In this document: positions 17,974 to 29,700 of the stretch, in pieces | Layout: each line of letters starts with the position of its first letter | Position numbering within the stretch: the first letter of the stretch is position 1 | Notes under the pieces: generated by a model | What the model was told of the DNA's origin: nothing | What the model saw: only the letters and a program-made list of their open reading frames with translations | The model's database searches: none | DNA from: Polyangia bacterium | GTDB lineage: Bacteria; Myxococcota_A; Polyangia; Polyangiales; Polyangiaceae | DNA length: 64,000 nt | Assembly (NCBI GenBank): GCA_030426145.1 | Contig: JAUHZF010000003.1 | Location: forward strand, 1-64,000 | Reading direction: 5' to 3' | Translations under genes and position numbers: made by a program

Positions 17974-19366
17974 GGCGCAGGACGAGGGCGACGGTGACGA
18001 AGCCGACCACCATGAGCCCGATCGCGCCAAGCACGAGCGCGAAGACACGCGGACCGCCCGACGTATTGGCGGGCGCCCGACGCTTCACGGTCGGGCCGCC
18101 GTCGTAGGACGGTGCGGCTCCCATCGACGAGATGGGGATCACGCTGTTCTGGGCGGCACGGGCGGCATCGTGGGCTGCCTGCACCGGGATCGCGTCGTCG
18201 ACCAGCGTCGGCTCGTGCAAAACCGGCTGCGGGATCGGCTGCGTCGAAACGGCGGGGTGGAACTCCGCCGACGGCCCGGTTTGGGCCGCGTTCGACGGCA
18301 TCGGCATGCCATGAGCGCTCGGCTGGGTGGCCCCGGGGTCGACCTGAGCCTTGCGAGCAGCGAGTGCCGCCTCGAGGCCTCCCTCGCCGAAGACGTCTTT
18401 CTGCCCGATGACGCGGGTCTTGATCTCGGAAGCCGACTCCTCGTCTTCGACCTCGTCGAACGAAGGGGGCGGGTAGACTCCGGAAGGGTCGCCGTCGAGC
18501 ATCGACTGCGCGCCCGCCGGGCGCAGTTGGCGCCACGCCGCGAGCGCATCGAGGGCGGTTTGGAATCGCTCGGCCGGATTGCGGGCGAGGCCTCGCGCGA
18601 TGAACGCCTCGAGCCGAGGATCGACCGGATCTCGCATCACCGCCGCGAGGTTGCGTGGCTCGGATTTGCTCTTCAGCTCCATCATCCGGACCACGTTCTT
18701 GGCTTGGTAGGGGAGCTTCCCGCTCATCGCCTGGTAGATGAGCGTGGTGCAGGCGTAGATGTCGGCGCGGTGGTCGACGCTCTTGGCCTTGCCGATCTGT
18801 TCCGGCGGCATGAACGAGAAGGTGCCCAGACTCTGACCGACCTGGGTGAGGCTCTCGGTGCTGATCTTCTTGGGCAGCTTCGAGATGCCGAAGTCGAGGA
18901 TCTTTACCCGGGTGCCGTTCCGTCGCTGTTCGAGGAAGACGTTCGAGGGCTTCAGGTCGCGGTGAACGATGCCCGCCGCATGAGCGTCGGCGAGGCCCAT
19001 CCAAACCGCCTCCACGATACCCCACAGCTCTTGGTAGCCGATCGGACCCGTGCGCTTGAGGCGCTCGACCAGCGACTCGCCCTCGAGGAGCTCGAAGACG
19101 AGCACGATGCCGTGATCGGGATCGTCCTCGACATCGAGCACCTGGGTCACGAAGTCGCTGCTGATCGACCCCGCGGCGCGCGCCTCGCGTCGAAAGCGCT
19201 CGATGGCGCTCTGCTTCTGCTTCGACTCGGCGCGCAGGAGCTTGAGCGCGACCTGCCGACCGGTGCGGGTGTTCTCGGCCGCGAAGACCTCGCCCATACC
19301 ACCCTTGCCAAGCTGGCGAAGCAGCCGATATCGCCTGGCGATGATGGTGCCTGGTTCGGCAGGCAA
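17963..19366 (-). CDS. Membrane-anchored Ser/Thr protein kinase (Hanks type)
   Basis: A 467-residue eukaryotic-like kinase. The P-loop GKGGMGEV is at 20-27, the invariant Lys42 in VALKLL, the catalytic loop HRDLKPSNV with Asp137, DFG at 158-160, and the activation segment ends MPPEQIGKAKSVDHRADIYA. After the kinase domain (to about 290) is a disordered linker and one C-terminal membrane helix (VFALVLGAIGLMVVGFV) with only a few residues beyond it, so no extracytoplasmic sensor is present. It lies 25 bases after a TPR envelope protein gene on the same strand and is probably co-transcribed with it. Confidence 0.94.
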   Translation of the reverse strand: MPAEPGTIIARRYRLLRQLGKGGMGEVFAAENTRTGRQVALKLLRAESKQKQSAIERFRREARAAGSISSDFVTQVLDVEDDPDHGIVLVFELLEGESLVERLKRTGPIGYQELWGIVEAVWMGLADAHAAGIVHRDLKPSNVFLEQRRNGTRVKILDFGISKLPKKISTESLTQVGQSLGTFSFMPPEQIGKAKSVDHRADIYACTTLIYQAMSGKLPYQAKNVVRMMELKSKSEPRNLAAVMRDPVDPRLEAFIARGLARNPAERFQTALDALAAWRQLRPAGAQSMLDGDPSGVYPPPSFDEVEDEESASEIKTRVIGQKDVFGEGGLEAALAARKAQVDPGATQPSAHGMPMPSNAAQTGPSAEFHPAVSTQPIPQPVLHEPTLVDDAIPVQAAHDAARAAQNSVIPISSMGAAPSYDGGPTVKRRAPANTSGGPRVFALVLGAIGLMVVGFVTVALVLRLIR

Positions 19367-19391
19367 GGGTCTCTTTCCTCCTCGGGGCGGA

Positions 19392-20498
19392 TTAGAAGCG
19401 CGCGGTCATCCACGCGCCGGCGCCCCCACGGGGATCGACCGAGGGGGCGATGGTGTAGTCGACCCCGAAGCGGGGGCCGTTCTTGGCGTTACCGGTTTCT
19501 TCCGTATCGTCGCCGCTCGGAAGCACGAGGGCCAACACCAAGGTGGTAACGGCGCCGGCGGCAGTGACCCCGAGGAAGACATCTGCCAGTAGATTCGTGG
19601 TCTTGAGGTCGTCTGCGGCCTGCTGCTGCTCGTCGAGCGGAGCCTTGCCCAGAATCTCGTCGTCGTATTCGGCTTTCTGGCTGGCCGAGAGGCCCATGAA
19701 GACGGCCATCGGGATCGCGGCCGCGACGGTGATGCCACCCGTGACCCACACGGCGACCGGGATGCCGCCGCCACCCCCGCTCTCGTCGTCGGGATCGGGG
19801 CTGGTTCCGTCCATGCCCTTCATGTCGTCTTCGGTGAAGCCCTCGGCGGTGACGGGGGCGTTGGGGTCGAAGACGAACTCGTGATTGTGCTCGCTGCCGT
19901 TCTGGATCTGGATCGACCACGTCTTCTCCGAGCCGTCGTCGGAGATGGCGGTGAACTTGTGGCTGCCAGGGTGAATGCCCAGGCGCAGCGGGGCCAGACC
20001 GACCGCATAGGTGTTGCGAATGGGCGCGCCGCGTCGTGGCGTGCGCACGTCGGTGACCTTCACCCCGGGCTTGTCGGCTGAGAGCGTCACGGTGGCGACG
20101 GTGGCCTTGAGGCGCGTGAGGTCGCTCTCGAGCTGTGCTCGTTCGCTCTCTTCGAGCTCGTCGCCCTTCTTCTGGAGGACGATGTCGAGGTACTCGATGG
20201 CCTCACCATCGAGCTCGAGCTGCATGGCGCACACGGCGAGGTTCTGAAGGGCGTTGAGCGAGCCCGAGAGGCGATAGGCCTTCTTGAACTCGGGGTAGGC
20301 TTCTTCGTAGAGCTTGCCGTTGGGGTCGTTGAGGAAGGCCACCCCCGCCGCCATGTGCTTCTTCGCCTGTTCGATGTCGGCGTCGGTCGCGTTCTCCTTC
20401 GGCTTGATCGACTGTGCCGAAGCAGCTCCGGCGAAGAGACACAGGCAGAGGGAGCCGGCCCACGCGGACGCCGCGAGGCGTCGGATGATCTGGCGCAT
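19392..20498 (-). CDS. Exported TPR/PEGA-like protein with two membrane helices
   Basis: A 368-residue protein of a type common in myxobacteria, function unknown. A signal peptide (AGSLCLCLFAGAASAQS) is followed by TPR-like helices (AAGVAFLNDPNGKLYEEAYP; LNALQNLAVCAMQLELDGEA), a beta-rich PEGA-like segment (PLRLGIHPGSHKFTAISDDG), an acidic Gly-rich linker and two hydrophobic helices (VAVWVTGGITVAAAIPMAVF; DVFLGVTAAGAVTTLVLAL). It is built like the protein at 46412. Both are directly adjacent to a Ser/Thr kinase gene, which suggests a kinase partner or an envelope scaffold. Confidence 0.82.
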   Translation of the reverse strand: MRQIIRRLAASAWAGSLCLCLFAGAASAQSIKPKENATDADIEQAKKHMAAGVAFLNDPNGKLYEEAYPEFKKAYRLSGSLNALQNLAVCAMQLELDGEAIEYLDIVLQKKGDELEESERAQLESDLTRLKATVATVTLSADKPGVKVTDVRTPRRGAPIRNTYAVGLAPLRLGIHPGSHKFTAISDDGSEKTWSIQIQNGSEHNHEFVFDPNAPVTAEGFTEDDMKGMDGTSPDPDDESGGGGGIPVAVWVTGGITVAAAIPMAVFMGLSASQKAEYDDEILGKAPLDEQQQAADDLKTTNLLADVFLGVTAAGAVTTLVLALVLPSGDDTEETGNAKNGPRFGVDYTIAPSVDPRGGAGAWMTARF

Positions 20499-20647
20499 GG
20501 CCCAAGGTTAGCCCGAACCCAGCCAAAGCGGGAAGGATGCGGCAGGTCGGTACGACAATAGGGGGGGAGGTGGTTCCCCCGGCACGGTGACGCGCGGCCA
20601 GGCGAGGACGCGATTTCGCTCGCCGCCCAAACGGTGCTTCGGCCGGC

Positions 20648-20676
20648 TTGAACCCACCGGGGGGCCCGCTTAGAGT
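20648..20676 (+). promoter_or_regulatory. Candidate sigma-70-like promoter of the giant TPR gene
   Basis: TTGAAC at 20648-20653 and TAGAGT at 20671-20676 are separated by exactly 17 bases, a fair fit to a housekeeping promoter. They would give a leader of about 85 bases before ATG 20768. The 269-base divergent spacer (20499-20767) would also have to hold the promoter of the minus-strand TPR gene. This is pattern matching in a GC-rich genome and remains unproven. Confidence 0.35.
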
Positions 20677-20767
20677 CGCGATCCTTTTCGGCAAGTTTTC
20701 TGCAGCTTTCCGGCATGGGAGCCGCGGAGAAACGACGCGTTTGGCGACCTTCGTCGCCGGGATCACG

Positions 20768-23700
20768 ATGAGCGCAGAACAACTACGTACGGCCCTCGAT
20801 CGCATTCACGACAACCCCTTCGACGAGTCGGCTTGGACCACCGTCGAAGAAATCGTCACCGGCAGCGGAGGCGACGAGATCGAGCGGACGCTCGAGCTGT
20901 CGCGGATGAAGCAGGAACAGGCCCGCAATTGGCCTGTCGTCGCTCGTCTGCTCGACTTCGAGATCGCCGTCGACGACGACGACGACATCGCGATCGCCAA
21001 GCAGCTCGAGCTCGGGCGAATCCATCGCGAGGAGCTCTTCGACGACGCCAGCGCGCTCAACGCATTTCAGTCCGTTCTTCAGCGACGCCCCGACGACGAG
21101 CGCGCCCAAGAGCAGAAAGACGAGATCATCGCGGCGCAGGCCATGGCGCAGGACGAGCTCGACGAGGCCCTCGTCGAAGCGCTCGACACCGACGACGACG
21201 CGGTGAAGGGCCCCATGCTCACCAAGGCGGCGGAGCTCACCTTCCGCCACCTCGGCCGCGACGGCGACGCGCGCGACAAGACCCTGAGCTACCTCGAGCA
21301 GGCGCTCGTGGCCACGCCCTCGAACGCGCGACTTCTGGCGTTGGCTTCCGTCATCTACCGGCACCACGAGTCCTGGCCGGAGCTCGCGGGCGTGCTCCAA
21401 CAGCGCGCGCACGTGGCGAGCGCCAAGGAGGACAAGGTCAGCGCGGCGACGCAGCTGCTCGCCGTGATGCGCTACCAGCTCGAGGACGCGGAACGTGCGG
21501 TCGAAGGCGCCTTGGTCTTGGTGGATCTCGAGCCCGGACATCGCGGCGCGATGAGTCTGCTCGTGGAGCATTACACCGAGCGTGAGGAGTGGGATCACCT
21601 CGCTGCCCTCTACGAGGATCAGCTCGGCTCGGGCGCAGTGAAGAAAGACGAGGAGCTGGCCATGTGGGTCCAGCTCGCGATGCTCAACTGGAAGACGCGC
21701 GGGCGTGCCGACGCCGCCGCGCCCTACTTCGAGAAGGTCCGTCGCGCGGAGCCGACCCACGCGGGCATGCTCAACTTCTTCCGCGAGCAGTGCGAAGAGA
21801 GCGGTGACTCCGCCAAGCTCATGGGGATCCTCACGGATGCCCAGCGCGCGCTCGCCGACGACGATGAGCTGCGCACGCAGCTCGCGGCCGAGATCGCGGC
21901 CCTGGCCGAGGGGCAAGAGAACGCCCGGCGTGCGATCGAGCAATACAAGAGCATCCTGCGTTCGGAGCCCGACAACGAGGAGGCGCGCGACAAGCTCAAG
22001 GTGCTGTACCTCGAGACCGAGTCGTTCAATGCGCTCGTCGAGCTGCTCCGGCAGGAGCTGTCGCGTCTCGGCGACGACGACACGGAGCAGAAGGTCGCCG
22101 TCCTCCGTGAGATCGCCGTCATCTATCGCGACCGCATGGAGTCCGACACCGCGCTCCTGACGGTGCTGACCCAGATCCTCCAGCTCGACGAGACCGACAT
22201 CGACGCAGCCCGCGAGCTGGTGCGGGTCTACGAATCGTTGGGTCGCTGGCGCGACCTGTTGCAGAGCCAGCAGCGCTTGGCCGAGCTCACCGAGAACGCG
22301 GCCGAGAAGGAGACGCTGCTGCGCAGCGTGGCTCGTCGATGGCTCGAGCAATTCTCCAACGTGCAGAACGCCATGGGGGCCTACGAGGCGCTCCTCGCGG
22401 CGGTCCCGGGAGACAGCGAGGCCAAGGAGAACCTGCGCGAGCTCTACAAGAAGCGTCGCGCTTGGGACAAGCTGTACGAGCTCTACGACGCTCAGGTCGA
22501 CGACCTGGAGGGCGAGGCCCGGGTCGAGCTCATGAGCAAGATGGCCAAGCTCGCGGCCGAGCGCCTCAACAAGGGTGAGGACGCGATTCGCCTGCTCAAG
22601 GAGATCCTCGTCTTCGACCCCGAAGCCGAGGGGGTTCTCGATCAGCTCGAGCGCCAGGCCGAGCGGCAGAAGGACTACGCCACCGTCGCCCACGTGCTCG
22701 AGCGCCGCATCGAGCAGGCCGAAGATGCCAAGGGGCAACTGGCCCTGCTCCAGAAGTTGGGTGTGCTCTACAGCGACAAGCTCGACGATCAGGACAAGTC
22801 CAACGACGCGTGGCGTCGTGTGCTCGAGCTGTCGCCGGGCCACAAGCGGGCGCTCCGCGTGCTTCGCCAGGCCTACGTCGATGCCCGCGATTGGGACGGC
22901 CTGCAGGATCTCTACCTGCAGCAGGAGGACTTCGAAGGACTCGCCGACTTCCTCTCCACCACCGCGGATCGCGCGGACGAACCCGAGGTGAAGGTCACGC
23001 TCAGCTTTCGGGCTGCCCGCGTCTACGAAGACCAGATCGGCACCCCAGAGCGTGCCGCACGCTCGTACGAGCGCGTTCTCTCGATCGAGGAGAACAACGT
23101 CGAGGCGGCGCAACGCCTGCTTCCCATCTACGAGGAAGAAGAGAAGTGGCCACGGCTGCCGGGCCTCTACGAGGTTCTCCTCTCGGCGACCGACGACGTC
23201 GACGAGAAGATCGCCATCCTCAACAAGGTGGCTGGCATCACCGGGGGGCCGCTCTCCAACAAGACGGCCGCCCTCGGCTACGCGCGTCAGGCCTATGAGC
23301 TTCGGCCCGATCAGGATGCGCTGAGCCAGCTGCAGGATTGGTCGCAGCAGGCAGGTGAGTGGGATGCCTTCATCGAGGTGGTGAAGGGTCGACTCGCCTC
23401 CGAGGAGATGGACGAAGAGCGGTCGCGCGCGCTTCGCCTCATGCTCGCCGAGGTCTACGCCGGCGAAGCGGAGAAGACGGACGAAGCGGTGGCCATCTAC
23501 CGCGAGCTCTTGGAGCGCAACCCCGCCGACCACGAAACGTCGCAGGTCCTCGAGGAGCTCCTGCGCGCGACGGATCGTCGCGAAGATCTGCGTTGGCTCT
23601 TCGAACGAAAGGTCGAGCAGGCCAGCGGTGCCGACAAGTGCGAGACCCTCGAGGAGTGGGCTACGGTCGAAGAAGAAGTCTTCACCGAGCCCGACAAGGC

Positions 23701-26700
23701 GGTCGAGCTCTTGCGCCGGGTCGCGGAAGAAGACCCCACCCGCACCAGCGCCCTCGGGGCCCTGACGCGGTTGTTGCTCGCAGCCGACAAACACGGCGAG
23801 GCCGTCGAGGTGATGGCCAAACATCGTGACGCGGCCGACGGCGATGAGCGGGTCGAGCTCGAGACGCAGCTCGCCGAGCTGTACGAAGCGCACCTCGATC
23901 GGCCCGACGAGGCCTATGCGGCGAGCGTACGCGCCCTCGAGCTCGCGCCGGCCCACGCGCCGGCGGTCGCGCTCCTCGAGCGACTGCTCGACAAGCCCGA
24001 GACCCGTCCTCGCGCGGCCGAGACCCTGGAGCGCATCTACGGGGAGCTCGGTGAGGCCGACAAACAGGTCATGGCGATAGAAGCCATGCTCGAGAGCGTG
24101 ACCGATGAGGGCCGCCGCCTCGAGCTGTCGCAGCAGCTGGCTGGCGTCTACGAAGCTCAGATCGACGACCCGAGCGCAGCCTTCGACGTCATCCGAGGTG
24201 CCCTCGACGATGCGCCGACCGAGCTCGGATTGTGGGACCGCCTGGCGGAGCTGGGGCGCATGGCGGGTCGCCATGGCGACCTTGCCGAAGCCTACGCCAA
24301 GCACCTCGGTCGCGAGGAGACGCCGGCAGCCGTCGAGACCGAACCTTCCGAGGGCGAGGCTTCCGAGGGCGAGGCCTCCGAAGGCGAAGCTTCCGAAGGC
24401 GCGGCGTCCGACGAGCTGCCCGATGAAGACGGCGGGCTACCGGACGAGCTGACCATCGAGCTGAGCGCGCGCGCAGCGGCTTTGCACGAAGAACACCTAG
24501 GCGACCTGGAGGGGGCCATCCCCTACCTGGAGCAGTGTCTGACGATCGATCCTCAGAACGCCCAGGCCTTCGATCGGCTCAAGGCGATCCTCAATGCGGT
24601 CGAGCGCTGGAAAGACCTGCAGGGCCTCTACGATCGGACCATCGACGTCGCGGACGACGAAGGCACCAAGGTCGAGCTTCTGCACCAGGCGGCCGTCGTG
24701 GCCGAGGACATGGTCGGCAATGACGATCAGGCCATCGGCTACTACGAGCGCATCGTCGAGGTCGACGTGCTGCACGGCCAAGCCAACGAGGCGCTCGAGC
24801 GACTCTACGGTCGCGAAGAGCGGTTCAAGGACCTGGCGAACCTGCTCGAGCGCAAGCTCGAGACGGCCATCGACGACGAGGCGCCGGAGATCCAGCAGCA
24901 GCTGGTCGAGCTCTACCTGCACCAGCTCGCGGAGACGGACCGCGTCATGGGGCACCTCGAGGCGGTGCTGCGGGCGCGTCAAGACGACCTCGATGCCCGG
25001 TCGCTGGCCGAGGAGTGTCTCGATGTCGATGCCTTGAGGCAGCCGGCGGCTGCGCTGCTCGACGCCGTTTACGTCGCGGTCGACGATCCGCGCGACCTCG
25101 TCCGCGTCCTCGGGGTTCGCCTCGAGGGGGCCGAGTCCGACGAGGACAAGCGGGAGCTCTTGCACCGGATCTCGACGCTCCAGGACGAGCGGCTCCGCGA
25201 CGACGCGGGTGCGTTCGAGACCCTCTGCGAGCTGCTTCCGCTCGAGCCAGACGACGGCGACATTCGCGCGCGGCTTCTCGACGTGGGTCGACGGCTCGGC
25301 GAGTTCGAGAAGATGGCCGAGACGCTCATGCAGACTGCGGAGCGTACGAGCCTGCCCAACGTGAAGGGCGAGCTCCTGATGGAGGCGGCGGGCATCTGTC
25401 GCGACCGCCTCGAGGCGGTGGGGAAGGCGGAGGAGATCTACCGCGAGGTGCTCACCATCGAGCCCGATGACCCCACGCTGGTCGTGCCGGCAGCGCAGGC
25501 GCTCGCGAGCATCTTCGAAGAGCGCGGCGATCATGAGGCGCTCGCCGGGGCGTTGTCGACCGAGGTCCGCCTCACCGACGACATCGACGAGAAGAAGGCG
25601 CTCTTCGCCCGTATCGCGACCATCTACGAGGACCTCCTCGAGAACGACGACAAGGCCATTGCGGCTTGGCGTTCGCGCGTGGAGGACGACGGGGCCGACG
25701 TGACGGCGCTTCGCTCGCTGGAGCGGCTCTACGAACGGAGCGAGAAGTACTCCGACCTCGTCGAGACCCTGCGTCAGCTCGAGAGCATTGCAGACGATGG
25801 CGACGAGCGTCGACGTTGCATGGTCAAGGCGGCGGAGGTGCTCGGCGGCGAGCTCGATCAGACCAGCGAGGCGATTTCGGCCTGGCGCGCGGTCCTCGAC
25901 GACTTCGGTCCCGACCGCGATACGCTCTCTGCGCTCGCACGCCTGTACGACAAGGCAGAGCGGTGGGAGGACCTGGCGGAGGTCTACGAGAACTGGCTCT
26001 CCATCTCCGAAGAGACCGACGAGCAGATCGAGCTCTTGGCTTCGCTCGGTGACGTGCGACGCAAGCACCTCGACGACCCGACGTCGGCTCTCTACTCGTA
26101 CCGTGACGTGCTCACGCGCGACCCCGGTCAGGCCGCGGCGCGGGCCGCACTCGAGGAGCTCCTCGAGCACGACCAGGCCGACATCAAGCGTGAGGCGGCC
26201 GAGATCCTCGGGCCGCTCTACGACGCGGACGGCGACGCGGAGAAGCTCCTTCACGTGCTCGACATCGAGGTCGAGGCTACCTACGAGCCCGGTCGCAAGC
26301 TCGAGACCCTCGAGCGTGCACTGCGCACGGCCGAGGACACCCTCGATTCTCCCGAGCGCGGCTTCGCCTACGCATGCCGCGGTGTGCGGGAGGCCATTGG
26401 CGAGCCGGCGCTGCGGGGCTGGGTCGACATCGCCGAGCGGCTCGCTTCCGTGACCGAGCGCTACCCGGCGCTGCTCGAGCTCTACGAAAGCGTGGTGGCC
26501 GACGTGCTCGACGCCGAGGTCCAGCAGATGCTGCGACTGCGGGCGGGTGAGCTGGCGCGCGAGAAGCTCGAGGACAACGAGCGGGCCGTTCGTCACTACC
26601 GGGGCGCGCTCGATGTGCAAGCCGACGACCAGCGGGCCATGGTGGCGCTCGAGGAGCTCTACGCCGAGATGGGCGACAATCCCGCGCTTCTCGGGATCCT

Positions 26701-29700
26701 CAAGCTCCGCGCCGACTCGGTGGAGGGCGACGACGCTCGTGCCGAGCTGCTCTTCCGCGTGGCGGAGCTTCAGGCGGGACCGCTCGAGGAGAAGACGGAA
26801 GCCATCGTCACCTACGAAGAGATCATCGACATGCAGCTCGACGAGCGCGCCATCAGCGCCCTCGAAGGTCTCTACCGCGGTGAGGAGCGCTACGACGACA
26901 TGGTGCGGCTGTACGAGCGTCAGCTCGACGAGGCCCCCGAGGACGAGACGCCGGACATCCGCGTCAAGATCGCGCGGGTTTGTCAGGCGCACCTCAGCGA
27001 AGCCCCGCGCGCCCTCGACGAGCTGGGCGATGCGCTTCGGGTCGATCCCGAACATGCAGCGGCCATCGAGCTGCTCGAGAACGTGCTCTCCACCTCCGAG
27101 GAGCCAGACCAGAAGTCGCGCGTCGCTGAGATGCTCGAGCCCGTGTACCTCTCTCGTCACGACTGGGCGCGCCTCGAGAGCGTGCTCAAGGCGCGGCTGG
27201 AGACCACGCTGGATCCCGAGGGCCGGGGCGAGCTTCTCTCGCGACTGGCCACCCTCTACGAGGAGCAGCTCGAGAACTACCAAGCTGCGCTCGACATGGT
27301 GGCGCAGCGCCTCGACGACGAGCCGGGCGACGAGGAGATCTGGGCCGAGGTCGAGCGCCTCGGTCGCGTCCTGGGAGATGGCAGCGAGAAGCGCGTGGCC
27401 GACATCTTTGCGAAGGCCCTCGACAAGGTGGCGGCCGACGAACCGCAGACGGCGAAGCTGGCGGCTCGCACCGGTCACCTCTACGCCGAGGTGGAGGACA
27501 ACGAGGCGGCTCTCTCCTGGTACCGTCGCGCCTATGCCTTCGAGCCGGAGAGCGACGAGCTCTTCCGCGCCATCGACGAGGTGCTGATCCGCCTCTCGCG
27601 CGGTGATGACCCCGAGACCTTCGACGACGCGCGCCGCGAAGAACGCGTCGACCACTACCGGGTCGCGCTCGACAACGTCTTCGACGACGAGCGGCGGGTC
27701 GCGCACCTCCACGTCATCGCCGACCTCCAGCGCTCGCTGGGTCGCGACGACGACGCCATCGCGACCTACAACGAGCTCCTCGACATCGAAGAGCGAAACA
27801 CGCAGGCCCTCGATGCCCTCACCGAGCTCTACGGCACGGCGGGACGCCGTCAGGACCTCGCCGACCTCTACGAGCGACGGGCCGACCTGGCCGAGTCTCC
27901 CGAGGACGCAGCGCCCTTCCGCCTGGAGCTGGCCAAGCTCCTCGGTCAGGACGACGACGCGCGCGACCGCGCCCTCGATCAGCTCGAGGCCATCGTGGCC
28001 GAGACGCCCGACCACCCGCAGGCGGTCAGCGAGCTCGAGGCGATGCTCGGCGACGAGCAGCGCAAGCAGCGCGTGGTCGACGTGCTGCGCCCGCTCTACC
28101 AGCAACAGGACAACTGGGAGGGGCTCATCCGTCTCAACGAAGAGCGCCTGAAGCTGGTCGACTACCCGATGGACAAGGTGGAGATCCTCGCCGACTCCGC
28201 GAGGCTCTGGGAGGACCGGGGTCAGGACGAAGAAAAGGCCTTCGAGATCACGCGGCAGGCCTTCTTGCTCGCGCCCGATCACGAGGACACCCGCGCCAAC
28301 CTCGAGCGGCTCGCCGAGGAGCTCGACACCTGGGACGAGTTGGCCACCGCTTACGATCAGGCGGCTGACCAGGTCGACGACGAGTTCGTGAAGCGTCAGC
28401 TGCTTCAGGCGCTCGGCGTCGTCTGCGACGAACAGCTCGACGACCCCCGCCGCGCCCTCGACGCCCTCGGCAAGCTGTCGGCCCTCGACCCGAGCGACCC
28501 CGAGCCACTCGAGAAGATGGACACCCTCTGCATGCTCCTGAGCGATTGGGAGACGCTGGTGGGTGTGCTGCGACAGAAAGCCGACAACGCGCCGGGCGAC
28601 GACGAACGCGCGGCGCTGCTCCGTCGACTCGGCGCCATTCGGGGCGACATGCTCGAGGACCGGGACGCGGCGGTTCAAGTCTACGAAGAGGCACTCGACG
28701 TCATGCCGAGCAGCGTCGAGACCCTCGACGCGCTCATCTCCCTCTACCGCGGTCGCGACGCACAGCGGCTGGTCGAGCTCCTCGAGCAGCGCGTCGAGTA
28801 CGCGGGCTTCGACGAAGAGGAGAAGCGTCACGAGCTGTTGCTCGAGGCGGCCAAGGTCTACGACGAGAAGCTCGAGCGACCCGAGGAGTCGGTGCGCGTG
28901 CTGCAGATCGCGCTCGACCATCGCGACGGTGACATCGGTGTGCTCACCGAGCTCGAGGGCCTCTTCGAGCGCCAGCAGCGCTACGACGAGCTCCTCGAGA
29001 ACCTGAAGGCCCAGGCGGCCATCAGCGAGGATGCCGAGCGGCGGCTCGCCCTCCGCAACAAGATCGGTGACCTCTACCTGAGCCAGTACGACAACGCCTT
29101 CGACGCGCTCGAGCAGTATCGGCTCGTGCTCGCCGAGGCCGAGGACGACGAGCACGCCTTGAAGCAGGCGCGTGCCATCGGCGACAAGTACGAGGAGCAG
29201 CGACTCGAGGTGAGCGCGCTCCTCGAGCCGGTCCTGCGCAACGCGGGCGAGAACCAAGCGCTGGTCGAGGTGATGGAGTTGCGCTTCACCGCCCAGACCG
29301 ACCCCGAGGAGCGGGCCCAAACGCTGTCCGGCATGGCGCTCATCCAGGAGGAGCAGCTCGACGCGCCCGAAGACGCCTTGGCGACGGTGCTGCGGGCGTT
29401 GGCCGAGACGCCGGAGCAGGGCTCGGTGCACCATGAGGTCGAGCGGCTCAGCGAGCTGACGGGCAAGTGGGAGCCCTACGCCGATGCGCTACAGAGCCGC
29501 GCCGACGAGATCTACGACGCCGTGGTTCAGACCGACCTCTTCCGTCGGTTGGGCCGCGTCGCCGAAGAGCGACTCGACGACAAGGACCGCGCCATCGCCG
29601 CTTACACCCGGGCGAGCGAGCAGGCCGAAGAGCCCAGCGACATCCTCGAGGCGCTCGACCGCCTGAGTCTGGCCACCGAGCGGTGGGAAGAGCTGGGTCA

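Noticed and set aside
17909..19549. Plus-strand frame of about 545 codons opposite the kinase at 17963
   Set aside because: Conflicts with a kinase having all catalytic motifs.
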